Positions 8,726 to 17,866 of a stretch of 64,000 nt of DNA are shown piece by piece. Every line of letters begins with the position of its first letter. The first letter of the stretch is position 1. The notes under the pieces are model-generated. The model was given only the letters and a program-made list of their open reading frames with translations. It did not search any database and had not been told where the DNA came from. Where the stretch lies: positions 59,468 to 123,467 of the forward strand of contig NZ_JALU01000005.1 in NCBI RefSeq assembly GCF_000525775.1, read 5' to 3'. A program made the translations under genes and the position numbers. This stretch comes from Mogibacterium timidum ATCC 33093. GTDB lineage: Bacteria; Bacillota; Clostridia; Peptostreptococcales; Anaerovoracaceae.

Positions 8726-10873
8726 GTGTACAAAACTATTTTAGATTTTAAAATCGACTTTTCTTATGATGAAAATAAGGAAAAAGTATTGAATAATGTG
8801 GTAGGCAGTATATCGAAAGGGCAGTGTGTAGCTCTTTGTGGTGAAAGTGGTTGTGGAAAATCGACTTTTCTTAGATGTTTAAATCATCTGATTCCTGAAT
8901 TTTACGACGGTATATTTAATGGACATATATTAGTAAATTCTGAGAATATATGTAATAAAAATGTTGGAGAAGTAGGGGAGATTATTTCGTCTGTTTTTCA
9001 AGACCCAAGAAGTCAATTTTTTACAATGGAGAGTGATACGGAAATTTCCTTCGGACTCGAAAATAAAGGATTAACGCATGAAGAGATAAAAAAAAGAACA
9101 AAAGAAGCTTTTTCTAAGTTTGGGTTAGAATATCTGGAGAACAGAGAAGTCTTCAAGCTTTCAAGTGGAGAACGGCAGCTCATAGCCGTTATGGCTGCAT
9201 GGGCAATGAATACAGAAATTATTTTACTTGATGAACCGACTGCAAACTTAGATTATTTAGCCATAGAAAAACTAAAAAATATCTTATTGCTTCTTAAAGA
9301 AGAGGGAAAAACTCTAATAATAAGTGAACATAGGCTTTACTATCTGAGGGAGCTTGTGGATGAATATTGGCTAATTAAAAATAGAAGCTTATACGAAAAG
9401 TACGATGGAGACGCTTTTAGGGCATTTTCTGGGGATAAATTGGATGATTTATGTTTACGAGTTCTGGAGCTTAATCAACTTGAAGTTCCAAACAAGTGTT
9501 TTGAGTTTTGTAGTGATAGATTGGAAGTAAAGGAGGTATCTTTTGGATATAAAAAACAACATATTTTAAAAGATTTGTCGTTTACAGCTTGTTTGGGAGA
9601 AGTTACTTGTTTGATTGGAAAAAATGGTTCAGGTAAAACCACCTTGGGAAAATGTATATGTGGATTGTTGAAAACACAAAAGGGGAGAGTTTTTCTAAAG
9701 GATAAAGAATTGAGTCATAGGCAGTTGTCACAAAACAGTCTTTTTATTATGCAAGAAGCTGAATTTCAATTTTTTACAAATTCTGTATTATCTGAACTCA
9801 AGTATGGTGTAAATCGAAACAAATATGATGAAATAGAAGCTTTACTTAAGCGATTTGATATGTGGAAATATAGAGATAGACATCCATTTTCTCTTTCAGG
9901 CGGGCAGATGCAAAAATTAACCTTAATGATGGCATATCTTTCGGATAAAAGCGTGGTTATTTTAGATGAACCAACATCTGGAATGGACAAAAAAAGCTTA
10001 GATATTGTAGTGGGACTGATAAATGATATGAAAAAGAAAAAAATCGTGATAACTATCAGCCATGACTTAGAGTTTATCTCGGCAGTTGCCAATAAATGCT
10101 TGGAACTTGATAATGGAGTGATACAAAGAATTTGTGAAGTAAAAGAGAATAAAGATATTGAAAATATTAAAAGCATATTCGAAAAAGATTTAGAACATAA
10201 AGTCCCATCAGAAAGAGAGAAAATTATTTTAGATCCGAGAACAAATATTTTGTTTTGGGTTCTTTGTATGGTTTCAGTGGGAATTGACAATAAGATATTG
10301 ATTTTTGAATGCAATTTATTGGCGCTTGTTTTTTCTCTTGCAAATAGAAGATATAAAGCGTTTGGAATTACTTCCATCATTATAGGATTGATTTACGGTC
10401 TTGAAATAATATATCCCAATGAAATTACAATGTTTACAGCAAATTTGTTTCCTAGATTTATTTTAATATTTCTACTATTTCCTATCATTCTTGGAGGTAG
10501 AGGAGCAACAAATATGCTTGCGGGACTTAGAAAAATAAGAATGCCTGAGAAGTTATTATTGATTCTTGCGGTTTCTTTTCGATTCTTTCCAGTGTTAAGG
10601 AATGATTTTAATTTGCTTAGACAGGTGCTTAGAAATAGAGGACGCTGTAGCCACAAAAATATAATCAAAGAAAAGATGGAGTATCTTGAAGCACTGATTG
10701 TTTCATTGATTTTTCGAGTGATAAGAATAGGTGAAACATTATCAGCTTCAGCAGAAACAAGAGGAATTGCTTTAAATCACAAAAAATCATCTTATGTTAC
10801 TTTGCAGTTTCATCTATGCGATTACATATTGATGATGGGGATGATAGTAATTTTGATGATAAATATTTTATAA
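8726..10873 (+). CDS. ECF transporter: fused EcfA-EcfA'-EcfT
   Basis: A 715-residue energy-coupling module in one chain. The first ABC domain (about 1-240) has Walker A GESGCGKST, signature LSSGERQ and Walker B IILLDEPTANLD. The second (about 265-470) has GKNGSGKTT, LSGGQMQK and VVILDEPTSGMD. The C-terminal part (about 500-715) has several membrane helices and the EcfT motif SASAETRG. ECF transporters import vitamins or metal ions together with a substrate-binding S component, encoded next. Two ATPases fused to the transmembrane T protein is less common than separate genes. The start is GTG 8726; a weak AGGACGAG precedes it. AT-rich codon use throughout. Confidence 0.92.
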   Translation: MYKTILDFKIDFSYDENKEKVLNNVVGSISKGQCVALCGESGCGKSTFLRCLNHLIPEFYDGIFNGHILVNSENICNKNVGEVGEIISSVFQDPRSQFFTMESDTEISFGLENKGLTHEEIKKRTKEAFSKFGLEYLENREVFKLSSGERQLIAVMAAWAMNTEIILLDEPTANLDYLAIEKLKNILLLLKEEGKTLIISEHRLYYLRELVDEYWLIKNRSLYEKYDGDAFRAFSGDKLDDLCLRVLELNQLEVPNKCFEFCSDRLEVKEVSFGYKKQHILKDLSFTACLGEVTCLIGKNGSGKTTLGKCICGLLKTQKGRVFLKDKELSHRQLSQNSLFIMQEAEFQFFTNSVLSELKYGVNRNKYDEIEALLKRFDMWKYRDRHPFSLSGGQMQKLTLMMAYLSDKSVVILDEPTSGMDKKSLDIVVGLINDMKKKKIVITISHDLEFISAVANKCLELDNGVIQRICEVKENKDIENIKSIFEKDLEHKVPSEREKIILDPRTNILFWVLCMVSVGIDNKILIFECNLLALVFSLANRRYKAFGITSIIIGLIYGLEIIYPNEITMFTANLFPRFILIFLLFPIILGGRGATNMLAGLRKIRMPEKLLLILAVSFRFFPVLRNDFNLLRQVLRNRGRCSHKNIIKEKMEYLEALIVSLIFRVIRIGETLSASAETRGIALNHKKSSYVTLQFHLCDYILMMGMIVILMINIL

Positions 10874-10891
10874 AAATAGGAGGACCTAATA

Positions 10892-11473
10892 ATGAACAAA
10901 AATAAATTGAAAGCGAAAGATATAATTATGGTTACATTGCTATCCTTGTGTAACATTTTGATATTTTCTTTAGGTACATTTATGTATGCAACACCAATTA
11001 CCATACTTTTAACACCAGTGCTGTACTCATTATTACAAGGTGTGGTTTTCTTTGTTATTGGAGTGAAAGTGAGAAAAAGAGGAGCATTTCTTATATATTC
11101 TCTTATTCAAGGAATTATAGCATTTTATCCACCATATATTTTAATGTTTGTAATTTCAGGATTGATAGCAGAATTTTTACTATATAAAAGAGGCTATGGA
11201 AATCTAAAAATTATTGGAATTAGCTATGTTATTCAACAGACATTGGCTTCTGTCGGAAGTGTAATTTATCCATATACCATAGCGCTGAATAAAACCATAG
11301 GAGATATGAAAGAAAAGGAGTTAGCTTCGAATATTACAGCGGCAGGCAAAATGATTACTTCTTGGGGAACGCTGATTTTACTTGTTTTAGTCATAGTTTC
11401 TGCAATCATAGGGTCTTATATAGGAAGTAAGGTCGTGATGAAACATATTTTAGAAAAAGAAGCTGATGTATAG
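10892..11473 (+). CDS. ECF transporter S component (MptD/Trep_Strep family)
   Basis: A 193-residue membrane protein with about six hydrophobic helices, starting KLKAKDIIMVTLLSLCNIL and containing the PPYILMFVISGLIAEFLLYKRGYGN segment in the middle, where this S-component family has its conserved PxY/G-AE signature. It gives substrate specificity to the preceding EcfAA'T module, 18 bp upstream with AGGAGG before the ATG. The substrate of this family is not established; metal, thiamine-like or other small molecules have been proposed for relatives. It is translationally close to the decayed ABC gene that follows. Confidence 0.82.
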   Translation: MNKNKLKAKDIIMVTLLSLCNILIFSLGTFMYATPITILLTPVLYSLLQGVVFFVIGVKVRKRGAFLIYSLIQGIIAFYPPYILMFVISGLIAEFLLYKRGYGNLKIIGISYVIQQTLASVGSVIYPYTIALNKTIGDMKEKELASNITAAGKMITSWGTLILLVLVIVSAIIGSYIGSKVVMKHILEKEADV

Positions 11474-11482
11474 GGTGAAGTC

Positions 11483-13074
11483 ATGAAAAAAGCGAGAGAA
11501 CCAAACTTTTTTAAAGAAATGGATTCGTTTATCAGTCCATACAAAAAAAGATACATTTTATCTGTGCTTCTAAGCATGCTTTCTGTTCTATGCGAACTGT
11601 TATCCTATGCTTTTGCTGGAATTTTAGCGGGATATATCTTCAAAGGATTTTATGGTAATAACACTGTATATGCCTTGATATTAACCATAATCTGCAAAAT
11701 ATCAGGAATGCTATTTTCAAACATTTCAACATTTATATCTCATAAGGCAGCATATTTAACATTAAGTGACTTAAGATATGCAATTTGTGATAAATTTATC
11801 AGACTGCCGATGGGATATTTTGATAGAAATCCTAGTGGAACATTGAAAACTATATTGGTAGACAGAGTGGAAGATATAGAAAAAAACATTAGCACATCTA
11901 CTTCCTGAAATGACTGCAAATTTGCTGATACCTATTGCTATGATTATTTGGATGCTTGTAATTAATATTAAGCTTACTGTCATTATATTTCTATGGATTG
12001 TGTTTGGTTTATCAATCGGAATGCTTATGATGATTGGCTATAAGAAAAAATATGAGGGACAAGTACAGGCACAAAAGAACATGAATCAAGCGGTCATAGA
12101 GTATATAAAGGGTATCGAGGTAATTAAAACTTTCAATATGGAAGATAGTTTCTATGCTAAATATAAAAATGCAGTCATCCGCAATGCAGAGTGTGCATTA
12201 AACTGGATGAAAAGCTCGCAGTTTTATGCGTCTCTTTCATATAGCATAGCACCGATATCTATATTTCCAACAATTGTTGTGGGGTTGATATTTTTCAATA
12301 ATGGTAGTCTTACTGAGCAGAGTTTATTTTTGTTTATGATGATTTCTCTTGGAATATTCAAACCAGTTGTTAAGGCATCCAGTTATGTTGACCAATTGGC
12401 GCAGATGGGAACTGTTGCAAAGGAAATAAAAGGAATATTAGATTATCCGGAACTAAAGAGAAATGAGAATTCTAATTTAAAAGAAAAAATGACATACGAG
12501 ATTTCATTTGAGAATTTACAATTTTCTTATGACGGGACAAAAAAATGATGTTGATAATGTGAATTTGAAAATTAAAGAAAAAAACATGACTGCAATTATT
12601 GGTACTTCAGGTTCAGGGAAATCAACTCTAATGAAACTTTTAGCCGGATTTTGGGATTTTGAGAAGGGGGACATAAAAATAGGTGGTATAGGGGTAAAAG
12701 ATCTTTCAATGAATTACCTGAATACTATTATATCCTATGTAGATCAAAATACATTTTTATTTGATGACAGTATTTTGGGAAATATTAGAGTAGGTAAAAA
12801 AGCTGCGACTAATGATGAAGTTATAGAAGCTGCCAAAAGAGCCGGTTGCCATGATTTTATTGTCGCTTTGCCTGACGGATATGACACCATAGCAGGTGAT
12901 AGGTTATCCGGCGGAGAAAAATAAAGAATAGCTATTGCCAGAGCAATTCTAAAAAATGCTTCAATTATCATATTAGATGAAGCAACTGCAAGTGCAGATA
13001 TTGAAAACGAAGAAAAAATTCAAGAGGCATTACTGGAATTTACCAAAGATAAAACGTTAATTGTTATTCTATAA
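11483..13074 (+). pseudogene. Decayed ABC exporter (permease-ATPase), three lesions plus truncation
   Basis: The frame starts at ATG 11483 with an exporter membrane domain. Frame is lost at an A7 run 11880-11886: removing one A gives ...EKTLAHLLPEMTANLL, matching the intact paralogue at 14213. It is lost again at another A7 run, 12539-12545, at the linker before the nucleotide-binding domain. Walker A (GTSGSGKST) is present. A TAA at 12922-12924 replaces the expected Gln codon after LSGGEK. The gene ends abruptly after KTLIVIL, missing the H-loop and the last 60 or so residues. Non-functional as read. It belongs to the TetR/ECF operon. Confidence 0.88.
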
Positions 13075-13137
13075 TAAAACATATCCATTTTTGATATTTG
13101 ATTAAATTGAAAAAGCGACTAAAATGCAACGGAAACC

Positions 13138-13290
13138 ATGCAAGACAAATTAAAACGCATAATGCTTAGAGAAATGGAGAGGGAAAAACATCAAAAAGGC
13201 GATAAAAATGATTAGAAAGTCCTTGACAAGTTGTTACAGAACAAACAGCAGCAGAAAACTACACTCTCTCGGTATAGGAATTCAATAGAC
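13138..13290 (+). pseudogene. Possible C-terminal remnant of a mobile-element protein
   Basis: A charged frame (KLKRIMLREMEREKHQKG, then TAG 13213-13215, then KVLDKLLQNKQQQKTTLSR) looks like the basic, coiled-coil tail of an element-encoded protein interrupted by a stop. I do not recognise the family. It lies at the right edge of the AT-rich island, opposite the LPD-type remnant at the left edge. Confidence 0.25.
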
Positions 13291-13292
13291 AT

Positions 13293-13327
13293 AAACAGCA
13301 ATCGGAAATAGCGGGTTGCTGTTTTTT
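13293..13327 (+). terminator. Terminator closing the AT-rich island
   Basis: AAACAGCAA (13293-13301) pairs perfectly with TTGCTGTTT (13316-13324), loop 14 nt, followed by a short T-run. Confidence 0.7.
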
Positions 13328-13348
13328 AATATCAGAACGAATTTTTTC

Positions 13349-13377
13349 TTGACATTATAGTCATTCAATGATAATAT
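13349..13377 (+). promoter_or_regulatory. Sigma-A promoter of the second TetR gene
   Basis: A perfect -35 TTGACA (13349-13354), 17-bp spacer and -10 TAATAT (13372-13377). GTTATATAAC and flanking GTTA repeats just downstream (about 13375-13400) could bind the regulator for autorepression. Confidence 0.72.
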
Positions 13378-13431
13378 AACAACGTTATATAACAGTGTTA
13401 CATGATGTCGCAGTTTAACTACAGGAGTAAT

Positions 13432-14082
13432 ATGAATACGCAGCCTTACACTACAGACGAAGTTCAGACCAAACGCAGGATTATAGAAGCTGCACTTTAT
13501 GAATTCGAACAGAAGGGATATCAGGGCGCTTCTTTGCGTCAGATTGTGAAGAATGCAGGGGTGACTACAGGAGCCTTCTATGGGTATTATTCCAGTAAGG
13601 CGGAGCTGTTTGAAGGTATTGTTGGTGTGCATTACGATGCTATGATGCAGCACTACACGGATGTTCAGGAATCATTTGCGATTAAAGAGTTTGATGAACA
13701 GAAGGCGGACATGGCCGATGTATCGCGTGACTGCATGCATTGGATGTTGAATTACGCATATGAGCATCTAAGAGAAGTAAGAATCATGTTCATGAAATCA
13801 GAAGGAACAAGATTTTCGGATTTTGTAGACAGATTGGTTGAGATTGAGGTTGAATCTACTGAAAATTTTAAGGTCGATCTTCATAATGACATGAAGGAGG
13901 CGGCACAGGAGTTTCTGAATATCGATTACAGATTCGAGCATATTATGGCTACAGGCATGTTTAATGCGTTTCGTGAGCTTATCGTTCATGAGATGACATA
14001 TTCGGAGGCTAAGGTCCAGCTTGAACTCATTCGCAGATTTTACACCGCAGGATGGCAGGAGCTATTTGGTGGTATTTTCTAA
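13432..14082 (+). CDS. TetR/AcrR family regulator of the ABC exporter pair
   Basis: A 216-residue TetR protein: KRRIIEAALYEFEQKGYQGASLRQI and VKNAGVTTGAFYGYYSSKAELFEGIV form the helix-turn-helix; the C-terminal half is an unassigned ligand domain. The start is ATG 13432, with CAGGAG 5 nt upstream; ATG 13402 would place the start inside the operator region. It precedes two ABC half-transporters by 130 bp, and a dyad CTAATC/GATTAG at 14137-14155 in that gap could be its operator. It likely represses the exporter until a toxic or siderophore-like ligand is present (inference). Confidence 0.87.
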   Translation: MNTQPYTTDEVQTKRRIIEAALYEFEQKGYQGASLRQIVKNAGVTTGAFYGYYSSKAELFEGIVGVHYDAMMQHYTDVQESFAIKEFDEQKADMADVSRDCMHWMLNYAYEHLREVRIMFMKSEGTRFSDFVDRLVEIEVESTENFKVDLHNDMKEAAQEFLNIDYRFEHIMATGMFNAFRELIVHEMTYSEAKVQLELIRRFYTAGWQELFGGIF

Positions 14083-14136
14083 GCGGATATTTCCACAAGA
14101 TGATACCGTTTTTTTTGGAGCTTAAGTTAGACTGGA

Positions 14137-14155
14137 CTAATCAACTGTCGATTAG
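14137..14155. promoter_or_regulatory. Small dyad upstream of the ABC pair
   Basis: CTAATC and GATTAG arms separated by 7 nt, 58 bp before the first ABC start. A candidate binding site for the TetR encoded immediately upstream. Confidence 0.3.
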
Positions 14156-14212
14156 CTGATTACGGACACAAATTTATCAATTATAACTGTTTAAAGACAA
14201 GGAGGAAGACAT

Positions 14213-15991
14213 ATGAATGATTCTTCAGGACGTAATGGCAGTAATGCGCTTGCCATAATTAAACGATTTGCGAGTTCGCGAAAGAGTAAATATATTCTCT
14301 CCGTTATATTCGCTTTACTTGGAGTGATATGCTCCATCATCCCGTATTACCTGATGAGCCGTATCGTTGTTAAACTGCTGGATGGTGTTAGTGACTGGGA
14401 CGCCTATCAAGGGTATTTTATATGGATGATTGTTTTATGGACTCTTAGAGCATTGCTGCATTCTGTTTCTACAGGCTTCTCGCATGCTGCTACCTTTGCA
14501 GTTCTGGGAGATATAAGAAAAGCGCTCTGCTTCAAGCTTACCCGCATGCCGCTTGGAGATGTTAAACGTATGTCTTCCGGTTCTCTAAAGAGTATTATCG
14601 TTGAGAGAGTAGATAGCCTTGAAACTACACTTGCACACATTGTGCCGGAGTTCACCGCTAATCTGATTGCTCCTATAGCGGTGCTCGTTTATATCTTTAC
14701 CATTAACTGGAAACTGGGCCTTGCAAGCATTATGACGCTGCCGGTGGCTGCTTTTTGTATGGGGATGATGACCAGGAATGCAGGCAGTCGTTGGGCTGAT
14801 TGCGTAAAAAAAACAAAGGCTCTCAATGATACGGCAGTTGAGTATATCAACGGTATTGAGGTAATCAAGGCCTTCGGCAAGACGGACAGCTCATATGAGA
14901 AATTCGAGAAGGCGGCACATGAAGGAGCATATTGCTTTATCGATTGGATGAAATCAACAATCGTATTTTTTACAATCGGTATGGCTATAACTCCTACTAC
15001 CATTCTGACAATTATACCTGTTGGAGGCATTCTCTTCATGCATGGGTCAATCACAGCAGGAGAGCTTATCACAGTGCTCATTCTCTCAGTCGGCATGCTG
15101 GCACCGCTTATAACTGTGATGTCATATACGGATGATATGGCCAAGATCGAAATTGTATTCGGAGAGGTTCAGGGAATACTTGATCGTAAAGAGCTGGAGC
15201 GTCCTGAAGCTACAGACTGTAAACCTGATGGAAATGATATTGTTATTAAGAATGTCAGATTCTCATATGAAGAAGGTACGGAAATTCTGCACGGGGTAAA
15301 CATATCTATCAAGGAGGGTAGTGTGAATGCGCTGGTAGGACCGTCAGGCTCCGGTAAATCTACAATTGCCAGACTCATCGCTGCACTCTGGGACGTAGAC
15401 AGCGGTGAGATCACATTTGGCGGAGTTAATATCAAGGATATGAGCTGGGACGATTATAATACCAAGATTGCCTATGTATCTCAGGATAATTATCTGTTCA
15501 ATCGTTCGGTAATGGACAACATCCGCATGGGGCGTAAGGGTGCCGGCGATGAGGATGTCATTGAAGCAGCGAAGCGCTGCGGTTGCCATGACTTTATCAT
15601 GAGATTGGAAAACGGATATGACACTATAGTCGGTGATGCCGGCGGACACCTTTCCGGTGGCGAAAGGCAGCGTGTCTCCATAGCCAGAGCGATGCTCAAG
15701 GGGGCGCCAATTGTTATACTCGATGAAGCTACTGCTTACACCGATCCTGAAAGTGAAGCGGTGGTACAGCGCTCGATTGCCGGCATGATTAAGGGCAAAA
15801 CGCTTATCGTCATAGCGCATAGATTATCTACCATTGTGGATGCAGATCAGATAATTGTGGTGGATGACGGAAATATCGATGACGTCGGGACTCACGAAGA
15901 ACTTCGAAGAAAAGACGGGCTTTATAATAAAATGTGGCTTGCACATGTATCGGCAAGGGATACTGTAGACGGAGGTGAGACTGATGTTTAA
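14213..15991 (+). CDS. ABC exporter half-transporter, subunit 1
   Basis: A 592-residue fusion of a six-helix exporter membrane domain (about 25-320) and a nucleotide-binding domain. The NBD has Walker A GPSGSGKST, Q-loop VSQDNYLF, signature LSGGERQR, Walker B IVILDEAT and H-loop IAHRLSTI. ATG 14213 is preceded by AAGGAGGA. Its stop lies 8 nt inside the next gene, so the two are translationally coupled and almost surely form a heterodimer. The pairing with a TetR gene and the sequence style resemble YbtPQ/IrtAB-like transporters, some of which import iron-siderophores and others export drugs or peptides; direction is undecided. The decayed gene at 11483 is its closest relative here. Confidence 0.92.
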   Translation: MNDSSGRNGSNALAIIKRFASSRKSKYILSVIFALLGVICSIIPYYLMSRIVVKLLDGVSDWDAYQGYFIWMIVLWTLRALLHSVSTGFSHAATFAVLGDIRKALCFKLTRMPLGDVKRMSSGSLKSIIVERVDSLETTLAHIVPEFTANLIAPIAVLVYIFTINWKLGLASIMTLPVAAFCMGMMTRNAGSRWADCVKKTKALNDTAVEYINGIEVIKAFGKTDSSYEKFEKAAHEGAYCFIDWMKSTIVFFTIGMAITPTTILTIIPVGGILFMHGSITAGELITVLILSVGMLAPLITVMSYTDDMAKIEIVFGEVQGILDRKELERPEATDCKPDGNDIVIKNVRFSYEEGTEILHGVNISIKEGSVNALVGPSGSGKSTIARLIAALWDVDSGEITFGGVNIKDMSWDDYNTKIAYVSQDNYLFNRSVMDNIRMGRKGAGDEDVIEAAKRCGCHDFIMRLENGYDTIVGDAGGHLSGGERQRVSIARAMLKGAPIVILDEATAYTDPESEAVVQRSIAGMIKGKTLIVIAHRLSTIVDADQIIVVDDGNIDDVGTHEELRRKDGLYNKMWLAHVSARDTVDGGETDV

Positions 15992-17717
15992 AATTCTGAT
16001 GAAATTCTTCCGGTTCTCGGGAGCGGAAAATAAAAAAAGGTATTATGAAGCGATTTTTCTCGGTGTGATAGAGGCTGTCGGTCAAGCCATGAAAATTCCG
16101 GCAATTTATATACTGGTGACGGCGGTAGTACGCGGCGATGTGACCTACAGAACCATCATGTTGTCACTCGCAGTTCTTGTTGGAGGAATGATTGTACAAT
16201 GCATTGTATCCCGAAGAAGCAAGATGCAGCAGACCATCGCAGGGTATACAACCTGTGCGGGAAAGCGGATAGAGATAGCTGAGCATCTTCGCTATGTACC
16301 GATGGGATATTTCAACGAAACATCGCTTGGAAATATCACAAGTATAACTACAAATACTATGGAGCTGTTGGCTGATGTTGCAACACGCGTTGTAATGTTG
16401 ACGCTTGGAGGCACGCTTGAGTCCTGTTTAATCACAGTGCTGCTGCTGATTTTCGATCTCAGAATCGGAGCGGTGGCTCTCGCCGGACTTCTGATATTCT
16501 TTGTGATCAATTCTTTTTTGCAGAGACATTCAGTTGATGTGTCGAAGGGTAAGCTGGATACGGATGCTGCTATGGTTAGCGAGGTGTTGGAATTTATACA
16601 GGGAATTGCAGAAGCAAAAAATTTCAAACTTATCGGAGAGAATAACAAGAAGCTGGATAACTGCATTGATAATTCATCAAAAGCAAATATTCGCATGGAA
16701 CTCAAGATTATGCCATTTGTCACATTGCAGAGCTGGATCATTAAGATGACAGGGGTATTGATGTGCATACTCTCTTTACGCTTCTACCTGGCGGGGACTA
16801 TGGATCTTGCGACATCCATAGTTATGATGATTGCGGCCTTCCTGATGTACGCTGCACTTGATTCCGCCGGTAACTTCTCGGCTCTTCTGCGTGCAGTTGA
16901 TATTTCCGTTGACAAAGCGGAGTCAGTGCTTGCTATTGAGAATATGGATATTGATGGAGAGTATATCAGGACTGAAACACAGAATATTGAGATGAATCAC
17001 GTTGATTTTGCATATGACACAAGGAAGGTTATTGATGATCTCAGTCTTTCAATTCCGGAGAAATCTACGGTGGCCTTTGTAGGGCCGTCGGGAAGCGGCA
17101 AAACGACGATTTGCCATCTGATAGCAAGGTTTTGGGACGTTAAGTCGGGGCAAGTCAAGCTTGATAATAGAGATGTTCGGGCCTATAATATGAACTCTTT
17201 GATGGAAAACTTCAGCTTTGTATTCCAGTCCGTATATCTGTTCCATGATACGATAGCCAATAATATCAGATTTGGGCAGCCTGATGCTTCAATGGATATG
17301 GTCATAGATGCGGCTAAGAAGGCTTGCTGCCATGATTTTATAAGCGAGCTGCCGGACGGTTATGATACGGTGCTGGGGGAAGCGGGGGCCAGCCTTTCCG
17401 GTGGGCAGAAGCAGCGCATATCTATCGCTCGTGCCATTATGAAGGATGCACCTATTATCATACTGGATGAGGCTACGGCAAATGTAGATCCGGAAAACGA
17501 GCGTGAGCTGATGTTGGCAATCAAAGAGCTTACCAAAGAGAAGACCATATTGATGATTGCCCACAGACTCAAGACTGTACGCAATGCAGACAGGATCTAT
17601 GTTATTGATAAAGGCAGAATAGCGCAGCAGGGCACTCACGAGGAGCTGATGAAGGCTGGCGGAATCTACAGGGATTTTGTATCAGCACGTTCCGAGGCGA
17701 TTGGTTGGAAATTATAG
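15984..17717 (+). CDS. ABC exporter half-transporter, subunit 2
   Basis: A 577-residue membrane domain plus ATPase: Walker A GPSGSGKTT, Q-loop VFQSVYLF, signature LSGGQKQR, Walker B IIILDEAT, H-loop IAHRLKTV. GGAGGTGA sits just before ATG 15984, inside the preceding gene, and the two overlap by 8 bp. All catalytic motifs of both subunits look canonical, so both ATP sites of the heterodimer may be active, unlike heterodimers with one degenerate site. It ends ahead of a large convergent hairpin. Confidence 0.92.
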   Translation: MFKILMKFFRFSGAENKKRYYEAIFLGVIEAVGQAMKIPAIYILVTAVVRGDVTYRTIMLSLAVLVGGMIVQCIVSRRSKMQQTIAGYTTCAGKRIEIAEHLRYVPMGYFNETSLGNITSITTNTMELLADVATRVVMLTLGGTLESCLITVLLLIFDLRIGAVALAGLLIFFVINSFLQRHSVDVSKGKLDTDAAMVSEVLEFIQGIAEAKNFKLIGENNKKLDNCIDNSSKANIRMELKIMPFVTLQSWIIKMTGVLMCILSLRFYLAGTMDLATSIVMMIAAFLMYAALDSAGNFSALLRAVDISVDKAESVLAIENMDIDGEYIRTETQNIEMNHVDFAYDTRKVIDDLSLSIPEKSTVAFVGPSGSGKTTICHLIARFWDVKSGQVKLDNRDVRAYNMNSLMENFSFVFQSVYLFHDTIANNIRFGQPDASMDMVIDAAKKACCHDFISELPDGYDTVLGEAGASLSGGQKQRISIARAIMKDAPIIILDEATANVDPENERELMLAIKELTKEKTILMIAHRLKTVRNADRIYVIDKGRIAQQGTHEELMKAGGIYRDFVSARSEAIGWKL

Positions 17718-17752
17718 TACGCAGCGGTAAAATATAGCTGTGATAAAATAGC

Positions 17753-17847
17753 AAAAAACGGCTTGTATCAGGTGTGAACCGACCCCCGAAGTTGAATTTT
17801 GGGACAGTCATCGGACTGGGCACACCTCAGCGATATGAGCCGTTTTT
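17753..17847. terminator. Long bidirectional hairpin between convergent genes
   Basis: Arms 17753-17776 and 17821-17847 pair (AAAAACGGCT with AGCCGTTTTT, then AGGTGTG with CACACCT) around a 4-nt bulge. T-runs occur on both strands, so it can stop the ABC operon and the convergent lysR gene. The 44-nt apical part contains ACCGACCCCCGAAGTTGA, reminiscent of an IS3-type terminal repeat. Confidence 0.72.
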
Positions 17848-17866
17848 CGATGTCAAAACTTTATTT

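Noticed and set aside
11880..12545. Programmed frameshifting as the normal expression mode of the ABC gene
   Set aside because: The same gene also has a nonsense codon in the signature region and lacks its C-terminus, so simple decay explains it better.
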